Numbered from the stretch's first letter, positions 1-11,637 are shown. The stretch is DNA of 64,000 bases from Trichaptum fuscoviolaceum (GCA_910574455.1 CAJSYZ010000007.1:2797773-2861772), one strand, 5' to 3'. Numbers and translations: made by a program. Notes: generated from the sequence alone by a model not told the origin.

Positions 1-1551
1 GTATTATCACCTCTGTTGTATGCTTCTCGGACTTGCCGAAGTTGCATCGAGTTTGGAGATCGACGGAAAAGGCCCTCCTCTTCCATGCCTAACAAGAGAT
101 TAGTCAATGAATTTATGAAAGTGACTGCCAACCCCACCTGTCTCTCGCAAGTACAATATGCAATCACGCAGTACACGCGGTAGGCCACCTTTCTCGCCAT
201 CAAATCCCATGAGCTCTTCGAGGGGTAAGCCGAACATCTGCGAGCTAGTTGAGGCTGGCATGTCAATTTGCTTCTCATGCTTGAGGTTTTCACTTCGGTG
301 AAATTAGCTTGAGACGAGGGGGAGAACAATGAGAACATACGTGTATACTGCCGGAGGGATGTCTATCTGAGCAAGAGGGACGTGACATGCAAGAGCAGAA
401 AGTGTGTTGATGTACGTGATCTTGCGAAAGAATTTGGGGCTTATCATTGCGCCAGCCAATGAGAAAAGCACTGCAGAGAATACGTTAGCTCCAGTAGAAA
501 CACACTGTTCAATATGTCACACTTTTAGAGAAAAAGGACGAATGCACGATATACTAGAATGTCAAAGGAGAAAAAGGAATAAATGTGGTGATGTGCTAAA
601 TTGAACGATAATGACGTACCAGACGTTTCAAGTTCTTCCGATATTTTCGACTTAGACTTCGATATGCTTTCCACACCCAATTCCAGCTCGGGGTATTCTG
701 TCCGCCAGCAGCAAAGAACACGACCGTGTAGTCGCTTTCCACTAGAAGTTGATGTGTGTCTTAGCACAAGAATTTGAGCTGTGATCGAGAAGTACACACC
801 AAACAAGTCCAGGTAGGACATGATACGGCTGCATCGGTCGGTCGGTGTGATGAGGTAGTTTCGAACATGACGCGGGCGAAGACGACGTGCCGGCACGTCA
901 GTGTCAATAGTAACGACAGGCGGTAGGGTAGGGAAGGGTATTGAGTTAGACATGGACGTACGAGAGCAAAAGGTCGTAAGAGATGTCTCTTGGGTCCGGG
1001 AATGCAGAGGCATTCATAACCACTCTGTGCAACAGAGCAACGCGAAGCACGAGGCGGTAGTTTTGAGGTAAACGTGCAAAAGCCGCAGCATGAACGTAAG
1101 GAACGATCGGAGAAACGTTTAGTATGCAAGTTGCAGTCGGTGACTGTGGATGCGAAGGCGGTGCTCACAATGGCCTTGTCCTCATTGTTTGTTGAAGAGA
1201 CGTAGGAAATAACTAAGCTTCGCATCACGATAACTCGATAAGATTTGCGACATACTCAAAATCCACACCAGCTTGACAGATCATCCTGGGCAAGATCTCG
1301 TCTACCCTTTCTGACATATCTCCTTCATCGTAGTCGTTGTTGAATGCCTCAACACTCCTGCTCTGTGATGAGCTAGACCAAGGAGCGTTGTGGAAAAGCG
1401 CTTTGCCCCTTCCGACAGCAGCACCCAGAGACCCAAAGCTTGGTGTGCGTGATGGGGGTGTTGGCGTTCTGGTTGATTGCGGTGGTGAAGGCGCTGACAC
1501 CGCCATGGAAAGGTTTGCAAGGCGCTGCTTCAAAGTGAGGTTTGGAGGCAT
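1..1551 (-). CDS. CRAL-TRIO (SEC14-like)/RhoGAP protein, 5' part only, copy A
   Basis: This is the N-terminal part of the gene seen whole at 27881-30701; the ATG is at 1551. The first exon encodes a Ser/Pro-rich leader. Later exons encode SEC14/CRAL-TRIO-like stretches resembling ARHGAP1-type proteins (VVFFAAGGQN, YRKNLKRL, KITYINTL, AQIDIPPAVY). The start of the RhoGAP domain follows, with the arginine-finger motif EGLFRRSPNS at about 20-90. The window ends inside an intron whose donor is at position 10. Substitutions against copy B concentrate at 60-310, mostly in introns. The product would inactivate Rho-family GTPases at membranes. Confidence 0.85.
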
Positions 1552-2457
1552 GTTTGTCTGTGATCAACGAGGCAAAGAACGTTTGACGAGGTGTGGTAGG
1601 TGGTGTAAGACAAGTTGCAAGCCTGCTGCGTGCCTGCGGTAACTTGAAGGCACGAGTTTTAAAGTTTAAACTTCGGGCAACATCCTTACTCGTAACTACA
1701 TCCTTCCTCACGACAACAGATTGCTGTTCAATAACTAACTATGTTATGGATTTGAGCAACTCTAAGACAAGATACTGGCCCGTGGGGAATAGGATTATAA
1801 GGGCGGCGCACACGGTACAGCGCGACCATGCGCACGATCGAGGCCAAAAACATCAGGGAAACTTCCGTCTGCTTACGGCGACTGGCGCGTCCTGGCGCGT
1901 CCTGAAGCTTCCTTAAATGGGATGAAGCGATGCCATGCCTACCTGAAGCGTTGCCTGGCTGCCTGATGGCCTTAGAACACGGTGTTTCAGGACGAAATCA
2001 GTGCATAAGGAGGGAAGTTGTACATCAGGCGCCAAGCCAGGCTCAAGTGAGATTTAAGCACGAGCGTGCACAGTTTAAGTAAAATGGCAAGTACAAGATA
2101 AGTTCATCAGCAGATTCAGTATAGAAGTCGAAGCCGCCACTCATTACTGCCAACTACTACTACTACTGTGCATGTATTGAGACTTCAAGCTCAGGCTCGT
2201 TCATCATCATCATCATTATAGTATGACAGGTGTTGCTCATGCTATCCAGCACACCCATTCCCTGGGTGTTCACCAAACTATAACTAGCACTAGTGGTATA
2301 CAAAGTAAAAAGCAATATGTACTATGTGAAAATGTATAGGAAGGGCTACAGTACTATGGGCAGTTGCAATCATGATCGTACATCTGGTTCAAGTTACAGT
2401 CTATCTCATTCTGAAAACCCGATACTATCCGACACGTTCAAATTTCCCTGCTACATA
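1552..2457. other. Intergenic: RhoGAP upstream region and 3' flank of the coiled-coil gene
   Basis: No gene is supported here; open frames are short and overlap the RhoGAP leader in other frames. The stretch contains short triplet runs at about 2150-2220 ((CTA)n and (CAT)n), followed by AT-richer DNA. The upstream control region of the RhoGAP gene should lie in 1552-1900, but no clear TATA box was recognised. Confidence 0.5.
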
Positions 2458-5173
2458 CTACGCCATGTTCAAATGATCAAATTCAGCACATCCCACTATC
2501 GATTTCAACTGTTTTTCTTCGGGCTCTGTCCAAGCCCTCGCGCGTGAGATGAAAGCCGCAATTCTCAACTGCCCATTATTATTTGGTGGAGGTGGTAAGT
2601 CAGGACCCAAAAGATCACCGCTGACCTCATAAACACCTGCGACCACCTCCCGAAACGCGTCTGTGAACTTTGCTTTCTCGGTTTCTGAGAGGGGCGTCCC
2701 GTCGGATTCCTCGGCATCTGAAGCGAACAGACTTGACAGCCTTGTAGCGGATTCATAAATCTTCTCGACACTCCACTCTCGCTCATGTGCGATCGCATTC
2801 AGTGCTTTGCCCATAACAGATTTCTTGTTCACGACGTGCTTGAAGATTTCATCATTGGTAACTATCGCGAGCCATCTTTTCACTGTCGTATATCCATGAA
2901 TTAGAGCTCTCTGGGTATTTTCCGCCTTATTCAAAGCCGAAGAATAGAAGTTCAATGTCTGGGGTTCGGGAGGGACCACTTCATTGTCAGAGTTGCGGGG
3001 ACGTTTCCTCTGAGGATCATCCATAACATCTGTGTGATCCGGAAGGGCACGCTTGCGATGGTCACGTATGTAGCCAGATGAATGAACTTCAGGTCCTTGC
3101 TTTCGTAGATTTGTCGAATCCATACTTCGATCCAATCGTTTACGGTGCCCCTCGAATGCAGCCATACGTTGCTGGCGAAAGGGCGCTACAGTTGGTTCCA
3201 ATTCCTTCTGTAAGTCCTTGGACGCAAGCATATCGCTGCCTTGGAAAACAGCAATTGCCTCTTGAAGTTTGACATCGATATTTTTGCTGTTCACCTCCCG
3301 TGCCGATAGGTCGCGTTTCACCAATATCAGTAAACGGTTCAAATCAATCGCCCCCACAGATGGCCATCGATCATACCCATCCGGATAGATATCCTCGTTG
3401 CTGGTAAAAATAATACACGCTTTTTGCGCCGGCGTCTGGTAATCGTGTGATCCTCCTGCCCATCCTCCTTCCCTCTCGTGCAGTTCAATGCGGTTGCGGA
3501 ACACGTGAATCATCTCGTCCAGAAGTTCGATGTGGTTCCTATACGCAACGTAATGGGCTAGGAACAAGGGGATGAAGAAATAGAATATCCCAGACTTAAA
3601 TATGGGAAGCTCGAGTTTGTTGTCAGTGTAATTCAGACAGTACTTCTGCTCTCGCAGACTGGGCAGAGGTCCTCTTTCTCGAAAGCGCGTTCTTTCGTCC
3701 ATCGGATATAGACTTTCTCCCAATGGGGACCTCGATTGAATCAGACGGAGAGAATTTCCTTCGCCATGAAGAGTTTTATGATAGTTCACAAAAATATGTT
3801 TCATCTGAAGGTTGAAGCTCATCCATTCTATCTTTCGCTGGCCTCGGAACTGAAGGCAAGCTTCCCTCTCAGACTTCTCAAAGGGAAGGAGGAAAAACGA
3901 GCCGTGAACAACATAGCGTTGAAGGTCCTCCAGGAAAGACCTCAAGGTCACCCCATCCTTCGCCACTTGATTCTAGATGAAGACTGTCAGACGTTTAGAA
4001 TCAATGTTAAGAAGTATGACCATTCATACCCCATCAACACTTTCACATAATAGATCGACAGTTTCAAAAACCTCTTCGACGAGCTTCTCCTGTTTACTGA
4101 AGGATTTGCTAAGTCTCGTGAGTTCTTGAAACTTTGCATGGTATGCCTTCTTCATTTCCGTCACCTCGTTTCTCAGAGCGGCTACCTCTGCACGAAGATC
4201 CTCGTCTTCCGTCTGCACGACTGATGCATCCTGTCCTGTCTCTTGCCCTCCTTGCTCTCCCGTCCTAGCAGGATCCAATACACTTAAATCACAACTATTT
4301 TGCATGGCCTCGTCGTGTTCATTCGTTCTGGAAGATAGACACCTGTGTATATCCTTTTGCCGAATTATATCTTGTTTAAGAGTTGCCATAGCGATAAAGG
4401 CTTATAATTTGCGCTAATAAGCAATTATCCATAGATATCAATTGAGATAAGTTAATACCTGAAGGAGCCGACTTTGACTCGTTGATCTCAGCTTTGACCC
4501 CCCAGACAGGTTCCTTTCTTGGGCCTTCCACATTATCAAGAGTATATTCCACCGGACCATTTTGCGCCTCCATCGCCTTACCCCTCGGGCTGTCTAAGAG
4601 ACTCATAGACTGAGCTCGCCCTCCCCCGGCGCTGTCAGATCGTTGACTTGGAGGAGCCGAGTGGGATGGCGTCAAGTCCTTCCTATAAGAAGTTCGCCGC
4701 GATGTTGGTTGGTGTCGATGCAATTGGTCCCACTGATTCAGCGACTTTGAGATACCACTGCTGCGAGTACAATGCGTGGCATCATGCTGTTTCTGGAATT
4801 GCATGATGTTGTTTGGAACCTCGGAAGACCTCAGGCTACGTCTCGGGCTGCGAGTACGTCTGGAGTCAACCCGCGTGGGTCTACCTCGGTCCTGTGCCAG
4901 TGTAGTATGAGTAGTATGGTACTGGTGCGAGCAACCTGGGTCGTCCGAGACTTCTTGTTGTTCTTCAAGTTCTTGACCTAACTCCTGATACCGGTGTGCT
5001 TGAGTGCCAGCTGCCAGAGACGACGATACAGGTGTGACACTGTTAGTAGTAAGGCCGCAGCGCCAGACACAATGACCACAACTGCAGGTGGGACTCAGGC
5101 TCCTGGATCGCGTCGTCAGGAGCCAGTCACAGCGGTGGCGAGAGCCTGAGGGTTCGAAGTTCGAGTTTAACAT
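2458..5173 (-). CDS. Unrecognised coiled-coil protein, about 866 aa, three exons
   Basis: I assemble three exons: 5173-4459, 4400-4030 and 3972-2458. The introns are 58 and 57 bp with GT-AG ends, and the joined frame is continuous (867 codons including stop). Exon 1 encodes a Ser/Arg/Gln-rich, probably disordered region. Exon 2 carries a heptad-like coiled coil (LRAEVAALRNEVTEMKKAYH). Exon 3 has a hydrophobic patch (GIFYFFIPLFLAHYVAY), a basic stretch (DPQRKRPRN) and a proline run near the end. I do not recognise the family. The separately open exon 3 has no ATG at its start (GTG), which supports splicing from exon 2. The copy B version carries several frame-breaking indels. Confidence 0.6.
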
Positions 5174-5543
5174 TTCAGGCAGCAGAGTTGCAGATTTAGA
5201 AGTAGTACTACTAGTAGTAGTAGTAGTAGTAGTACTAGTGTCAGCCTCAGGCTGAGTGTCCTCTTCTTGAAGCGAGTAGTAGTACTACGTAGAGTACTCA
5301 CTGGCAGGCTACTACTATCTGAGTGGTGGCGTGCCAGTGACTCAGTTTGAAACTGCTACTAAGAATAGTAGTGCTACTACAAGAGTCGTTCAGGCTCAAT
5401 ACTCAAGTTCGCAACAGATATTCCATTAGTACTAGCGTACAACAACACACAACAAAAGCAGAAAAGCATGAAACTAGTAAGAATAGTAGTGGAGGAATGC
5501 GGAAGAAAGACAGATTAACAAAGTAAAGATACATTGTTCAGAG
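5174..5543. repeat. Word-rich spacer with (TAG)n microsatellite
   Basis: A TAG/CTA triplet array at 5200-5240 contains ACTACTAGT (5207-5215) and ACTAGTAGT (5210-5218). It is followed by CAGCCTCAGGCTGAG and further TAG, CACTGGCAG and GCCAGTG words to about 5400. This DNA separates the start of the coiled-coil gene from the 3' end of the trypsin-like gene. The part from about 5380 rightward is the conserved 3' flank that recurs in each array unit of copy B. Confidence 0.8.
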
Positions 5544-8500
5544 TCAGTCCTTGCGTGTCGTTGGTACAACGATCGGCGGAAATTTGGCATAGGTAAGCAT
5601 CTCATCAATAGCGAATGCTGGGAGCGCGTAGGTGAAATCGCCGTTGTCAGCACCTGTGCTAACTTGAAGACCCTTGACACAAGTTTCGGTAATTATTCCG
5701 CCCCATTTGCCGTCCAAGGTAGCAATCAGAGAACCAGAATCACCACTTTTTGCGAAACAGTAGTCGTATTTTGAAGGTATATTCCAGACAAGGCGTGCAG
5801 CTCCTTTTTTCAACTTTGCCAGTGGCGGATTCGTCGGGTTGCCGCCGAGTGTCCTATTTATGACTGCGTAGATCGCAGACTCCATCGGGTTCGCATATCC
5901 AACTGTTACACCAGTGGTAGCACCAGCCTTTAACACCGCAATCTCATGATTGAATTGATCCGACCTTTCGATATACCCTGACTTGATTTCGAGACGTTCA
6001 TTCGTAGGGTACGGAACCTTTGCTTTTCCATAGGCCGACCGAATACACTCGATGTTGGTCTCAGGATGCTGCCCGAAGTGAATGACATTACACTGAAAGT
6101 TCGTTTCGTTGACTTTCTTGTCGAACAGCTGCACGAGGGCAAACTCAGAATTGAAACCGAATTCATGCCCAATCTCGGCACAGGTCTGCGAGCCTGAATG
6201 CGAATAGCCAACATAGCCAATGGTCCCAGCGCGAGTCCCATTAGGTTCGAGTAGGTTGAAATTTTCGTAAACCTTCCGATGGATTTCGCGATAGTCCCCC
6301 ATTGCTTTAGTGGTAGATTTGGAGAGCGCAGAGGCTATTTCGATTTCTTGGGAAATGTTGATTGTCATTCCACCATAAGGAGCATACTTAGCGCTTGGGA
6401 CTGCGATGCTTCCGCTACCATCTGCTTGTAAATCCTTCGAGATCAATTCCAGTTTGTCAAGTCGTTCTTTGCATCTCTGCCTTTGTCTTCCAAGCTCATT
6501 TAACGCTCGACAGAATTCGTTGTCGATAAAGGAACGGTAGGCATCAGGTAGAATATGGACTAGATATAGTTCACGCTTGTCCTCGACGTCTGATACACGC
6601 TGGTCCTCGTCAGCTGGGTTTTCAACGGGTCCACTAGTTCGTTGATGGTAGTTTCACTAGAGGCGGAAAATATAGCATGTCCGTTAATCAAACTGAACAG
6701 TTTATCCAACCCCTGAAATTTGATGATGGGACCCCATGTACTGAAAGTGTCCTGACCACTAACTCCTATGCTTGTTCCTCGAAGGGTTGAAGTGTATGCC
6801 TCTAGAGACTTAATTATAGATTCAGGAGATCTGGGTTTACTGGGGTCTCCAATCAATAGTTTATCGGGCGGAAGGACGAGAGCCGTGCTGTCCGGAATTA
6901 TGGTATCAGGTGCCAGTGGTCGAAAACAAGGTAAGGAAACGTTCTCTGTCGGGTCCTTGGTTTCTTGGCCGAGACTTCCGAACCCAGACGCGGGAGCGGC
7001 AAGGCCATCGACTACATGTGATTGTCCAGGTGCTGGTACGGGGCCAGGTAGTTGTTCGTGTTCGAGAGGTTTTCCGTCGTCCAGGGGATTAGGGGTTGGT
7101 ACCACCCCACTTGCGGAACAGGACTGAGGAATGGCCTCGCGAAATTCTACCTCGAACCGCCCTGATAATGTCCAGCGCTTGCGAATGGAGCTTCTAATCG
7201 CGTCGGCGCATTCACAATAAACATCACCAACAGGCCTCTCGTAGTCGGAGGGCATAAGCACCTCCAACTCGGACGGTATTACTCCAATCCACACGACAAC
7301 AGGATCTGACCTCCCGTCTTCCCCCTTCCCGTCTTTATGATATCCAATCTTGCATATATCTATGCATGTCACGGTATGCCTGACGTGAAAGCGATCAAAA
7401 GCGTCTTCAAATATAGGTAGCAAAACGGGCCATTGCCTGATCAGAGGGCAGTTGTTGTCAAGGACGTTTATGTGCTTCATCGCTTTCTCGCGCTTATGCG
7501 GTCCCGGAATGTTCCCCTGGCGTCCCACAAAAAATCCACTACGCCCGACAGGAACAGCGTTGGTCGGACATCCCCAGTAATAATTGAGATGATCCTTCAG
7601 ATCCCAAATCCTCCGAGTCTTCACAGGTTTTTTCGCTTCCAATGATATGATATTAGAACTGTCTGTGAGAAGGGTCGTATCCGGGATTGTCTTCTGTGTC
7701 ACTGCCAGTGGCGGCGGTAGAGGTACCGGCCATACACCATGTACTGGGGGTCCATTGAACGTCTAATGGAGGCAGAAGGGGAAACGGTAACAAATCAGCA
7801 TGGCTGGGGAAAAAGCAAATGACATAGCACGACATACATCTACGATGTCACCAATCTTCGACAATTGCGTTTCGCGAACTGGCGCGGCCACCGCAGTATC
7901 GGTAGCCTGAGAGTCTTCCTTGCTTGTAGCGATACCGGAACTCAGGCTGAGTTGTTTCACTCCCGAGGACGTCTCTTTGTGTCACTCGTGGCGGCAACTT
8001 CTGCTTACTGTCTACTGGAGGCGCATTGGACGTCTTTAGATGAGACGATGAGAATTCATTATGCATGATAACAAACAAAAGTAGCACGACATACGTTTAC
8101 GCTGTCATCAATCTTTGACAATTGCGTTTCGCGAACTGGCGAGGCAACCGCAGCATCGGCAGAATCCTGCTTGCCAGTGAGATAGAGATGGAACAGGGAG
8201 AATGAGAACAGGACATACTCGGTTGTTAACTTTTTTGCCATCGTAAACAAACGTTATCTTGATGTCAGGCAGTGTTGAAACAAGTAAGAAGGGGGAACAC
8301 ATCAACATCATGGCAGATTAAAAGAAATATCAAGACATTTTACTTCAAGTTCGGCGTTTGAATTGTTGTTGCTACTAGTCGGTAAGTTTGGCTGCATCAA
8401 TTGTTGGATGAAGTCTCTCTTGTCAGGAGTAAGGTTGGAAAGCTTGAGCAGAAGCGAAAGGCAGAATGTCAGTATAACTTAGTAAGAGGCCACCAAACAA

Positions 8501-8728
8501 TTCTTGTGGCATAGTACAAAACACACATTGTATATTAGTTTGTAAATTTCCGACTGCCATCCTGCCAGTGAGTGGGAGTCAGCCTGTGCGCCGTCACTGC
8601 CAGTGGCATCGCGTCGGAGTGGTACTATCTTTGCCTTCGAGTTGAGAGCAACAGGTAAATACGGATAGCAATATATGAACTTTGAAAGAAGGGCATACGT
8701 CAAATTCAAGTTGCACGACATCCGACAT
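5544..8728 (-). CDS. Trypsin-like (PA clan) multi-exon protein, copy A hybrid unit, frameshifted
   Basis: Seven phase-0 exons fit: 8728-8699, 8634-8527, 8442-8344, 8257-8219, 8169-8095, 8033-7838 and 7762-5544. They predict about 921 aa if two one-base indels are discounted (extra T near 7975; one base missing near 6630). The N-terminal exons may form a ubiquitin-like fold. Exon 6 is a repeated module. The last exon holds a conserved domain (WPVLLPIFEDAFDRF, PVVVWIGVIPSELEVL) and a C-terminal trypsin-like domain with LINGHAIF (candidate His), KAGATTGVTVGYANPMES and GDSGS (5744-5730, nucleophile). The usual catalytic Asp position reads SEFALVQL, so Glu may replace it. Substrates are unknown. 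Sequence markers show a unit-3-like 5' half and unit-1-like 3' half. Confidence 0.75.
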
Positions 8729-9276
8729 TGTTACCAACTGATAGTGGGAAGCCTGAGAGGGTGGGGGTGCCAGTGGAAGACACTGGCGGCGCTCTTATAT
8801 TAGTAGTGTTCAAGTTGCCACGCCGGCACTCAGTGGAGCCTGAGCCTCAGAGGCTGGGAGTGCCTGGGAGTGCCAGTGACGACTCGGAGTCCAGTGACTC
8901 CGACTCCGAGTCGGAGTTGCGACTCCGGGTCAAAGATAGCACTGGCAATCACTCAGGAGGCTGTGATACTACTTAGGCTGAGTACGATTTAGATGCCTTC
9001 AAGTTCACGTTATAAGTCACTATGCCCAATCTGACTTTACGTTCAACAATTGGAGCTCTACTTGAACTAGAACTTTACCCATTTCAAGGTTTGATCTGCA
9101 AGATTGAAGTTGTAACAGCTTTGGAACATCATGATATTTTTGTATCACAATTTGCAACTACTAAGTAAGGGCACGCAATAAAACCAACAAAACCAGTATG
9201 CTAGTGGAGAGATGGACAAGTGAAGGGGAAAAAATAGATAGGCAACGTCGATTCGGACTTGCTCTCGCTGTCAACT
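8729..9276. repeat. Upstream spacer packed with palindromic words
   Basis: The first 260 bases contain ACTCGGAGT (8882-8890), ACTCCGAGT (8903-8911), GCCAGTGGAAGACACTGGC, CAGCCT/AGGCTG words and GCCAGTG words. The remainder (about 9000-9276) is plain AT-richer DNA between two minus-strand genes and holds no recognisable gene. The plus-strand open frame at 8728-8976 is produced by the words themselves and is not a gene. Confidence 0.8.
8793..8799 (-). promoter_or_regulatory. Probable TATA box of the trypsin-like gene
   Basis: The minus strand reads TATAAGA 65 bases before the ATG at 8728. The equivalent position in unit 1 of copy B also has TATAAGA despite a different 5' exon. CACTGGC-type words lie between the box and the ATG. 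Confidence 0.45.
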
Positions 9277-11617
9277 TCAAGGCTGCGGGTCCAAGTCCGG
9301 GTCAGTGTCAGCCTGAGCCTGAGGTATTATAATTCTGGGGAATTCAGCCTCATTATAGAGTTGCTCGAGGATTGCGAAAGCAGGGATTGTATATGTTATG
9401 TCGAGTCGATCTTCATCAACCCCGACCCCAGATGCGACGAGACCTCCCCACCGTCCTCGTAAGTCAGCGACGACAGCTCCAGAATCACCTGCTGTCGAGA
9501 AGACGTCCGATAGCGGCGAATACACGGTCCAGTACAGGTGTTGGTCATACGTGAGAATGTATGTGGGACGGTTGTTGCGATAGCACACATTGACGCGGAC
9601 GAAGGAGATTGCCTCCATAGGGTTGGCCATGCCGACTGTCACACCGGTGGAAGCACCAGCTTTTATAACTGGGATCGAAACATTCATCTCAGCGCTCGGG
9701 ATGATATCGGCCCTGATAGGCAACGAGTTATTTTCGGGATATAACTCATGTTGCTCATTGAAAAATGTTCGTATCCTGTTCAAAATAGTGTTGTCCTGCG
9801 CGTAGATACCGAAGTTCAAAACGTTATAGTATGGGACCACTGTGTTAGCCATTACGGTATGGCACAGCTGGACGACAGCAATATCGCGGTCGTACATGCT
9901 CCGGTAGTTCTCGCGCCTTGGTGAAGGCGAATAGACTACTGCGCCGATGACCAGGGTGTTTGAGTTGTCACTAGTATCCGCATGCCATGTCTGAAGCTGA
10001 GTTTTGAAGTTGTTCAGTTCGCTCCTTACTTGTTGCACGTCTGCTATAGCCTGTACGTAGTCAACCCGGGTCTGTGCATGGCGTAACAATTTCTCTAGAA
10101 GTTCCTCCTCCACCGAACTCAGGTACGATTTGTAAACATAATCGTAGTGGATCGTAGGTGCAATTTGCACGCGTTTCAAGTTGTAGGCGGTGGCGTTCTC
10201 GACTCTATTGTCAATATGTGAGATGGTGTCTGGAAGCAATACATGACGACACGTTATGAAGTGCGATAGAAGCCTGGCTTCCTGTCCTTCCGACTGAACT
10301 GGAATCTGCACAACAAGTCCCAGAGTTCCGTACGATCGCTTTCCTCGGGGGCTGACAGCAACGCCTGGTTGCACCGATATAGCGTGTGAGACAGTGGTCT
10401 GGACCTTGTGCAACATCCGTTGCATGAATGATCCCAGATCAGATTGTGAGGGGTCAGGAACGGGTGGCAGCATGAGGACGAGCTGACCCCAAACTTCGTC
10501 ATCCACTTCCCTGAGAGGTGCAGCGTTCGGTTGAGGTTCGGGATTCGGTCGTTCAACATCAGGTACAGGGACATACGTCTCAGGTGGGATTTGGTTTATA
10601 GCCATATAGACCAGGGGGTCTGCATCATGATCAGCTTGTTCGTCGGTGTCGACATGACGAAATTCTATGGCCTCGCGAAATTCTACCTCGAACCGCCCTG
10701 ATAACTTGAATGTCCAGCGCTTGCGAATGGAGCTTCTAATCGCGTCGGCGCATTCACAATAAACATCACCAACAGGCCTCTCGTAGTCGGAGGGCATAAG
10801 CACCTCCAACTCGGACGGTATTACTCCAATCCACACGACAACAGGATCTGACCTCCCGTCTTCCCCCTTCCCGTCTTTATGATATCCAATCTTGCATATA
10901 TCTATGCATGTCACGGTATGCCTGACGTGAAAGCGATCAAAAGCGTCTTCAAATATAGGTAGCAAAACGGGCCATTGCCCGATCAGAGGGCAGTCGTTGT
11001 CGAGGACGTTCAAGAACTTTTCTTTTCCCCGATGTTGATGGTCCTCTTTTCGCCGCCGATCATGGTTCGATCTGCCAACCAGAGGAGGGTTGGACCGAAT
11101 CCCGATATAATACTGACAGGTATAAAAACTCGACTCGGAGTTCAGTGTCGCCACTGGCCTTCTAAATGGCTAATTGAGGTAAATGGGGGATCGGTGACAT
11201 TCAGCATGGTGAAAATTTCAATTAAACAGCAGTACATACTAGTACCTGAGCCCGGCCCACCGGCGATGACTTCAAGTCCAAGTTGGATGTGAGATAACAA
11301 ATTTGAAATTGTAGTATAAGACGCCAAGACATAACTCACTTCCAAATTCAAAGAGCTGCCACTTGGCAGCCTGAGGCTGGCATTGACTTGCTGTGCCAGT
11401 GAGCCGCCGGGACGACTCGGACGCTTCATCCGGTCTCGGTTGCCCGGATTCATCGTATTGTGAATAAAAGCTGCAAGAGACAGTCAGTAATAATAAGGGG
11501 AATGGGAGAGCAGACAATAGTTGAATGCGGGAAGGATAGTGACACGGGAGGAAAGGACATACTACTTTTCAGATGAATGAGCGAGGACGAGGAGGGCAAA
11601 GGGCGAGGACCTGGCAT
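9277..11617 (-). CDS. Trypsin-like (PA clan S1-type) protein, about 700 aa, complete triad
   Basis: Four exons fit: 11617-11563, 11470-11340, an eight-codon exon 11269-11246, and 11169-9277; the joined frame is 701 codons. A short word-rich leader is followed by the same N-terminal module as the neighbouring array genes (338 bp almost identical in DNA), then a strongly diverged trypsin-like domain. The triad is visible: His in FITCRHVLLP, Asp in YDRDIAVVQL and Ser in TAGDSGAVV (GDSGA at 9489-9475). KAGASTGVTVGMANPMEA is the conserved strand before the active Ser. No signal peptide is evident, so an intracellular role is more likely. Substrate unknown. The second copy differs by one Ser-to-Cys change in the module. 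Confidence 0.8.
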
Positions 11618-11637
11618 TGAAGCTTCTTCAAGTCATA

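Noticed and set aside
404..604. Plus-strand 66-codon frame (also at 29554-29754)
   Set aside because: It is antisense to confirmed CRAL-TRIO coding exons of the RhoGAP gene.
5200..5240. Telomere-like repeat
   Set aside because: The (TAG)n run is a triplet microsatellite, not TTAGGG, and it is flanked by genes.
8750..8960. Transcription terminators or bacterial REP-type elements
   Set aside because: The hairpins are short, lack T-runs, occur inside exons and introns, and the host is a fungus.
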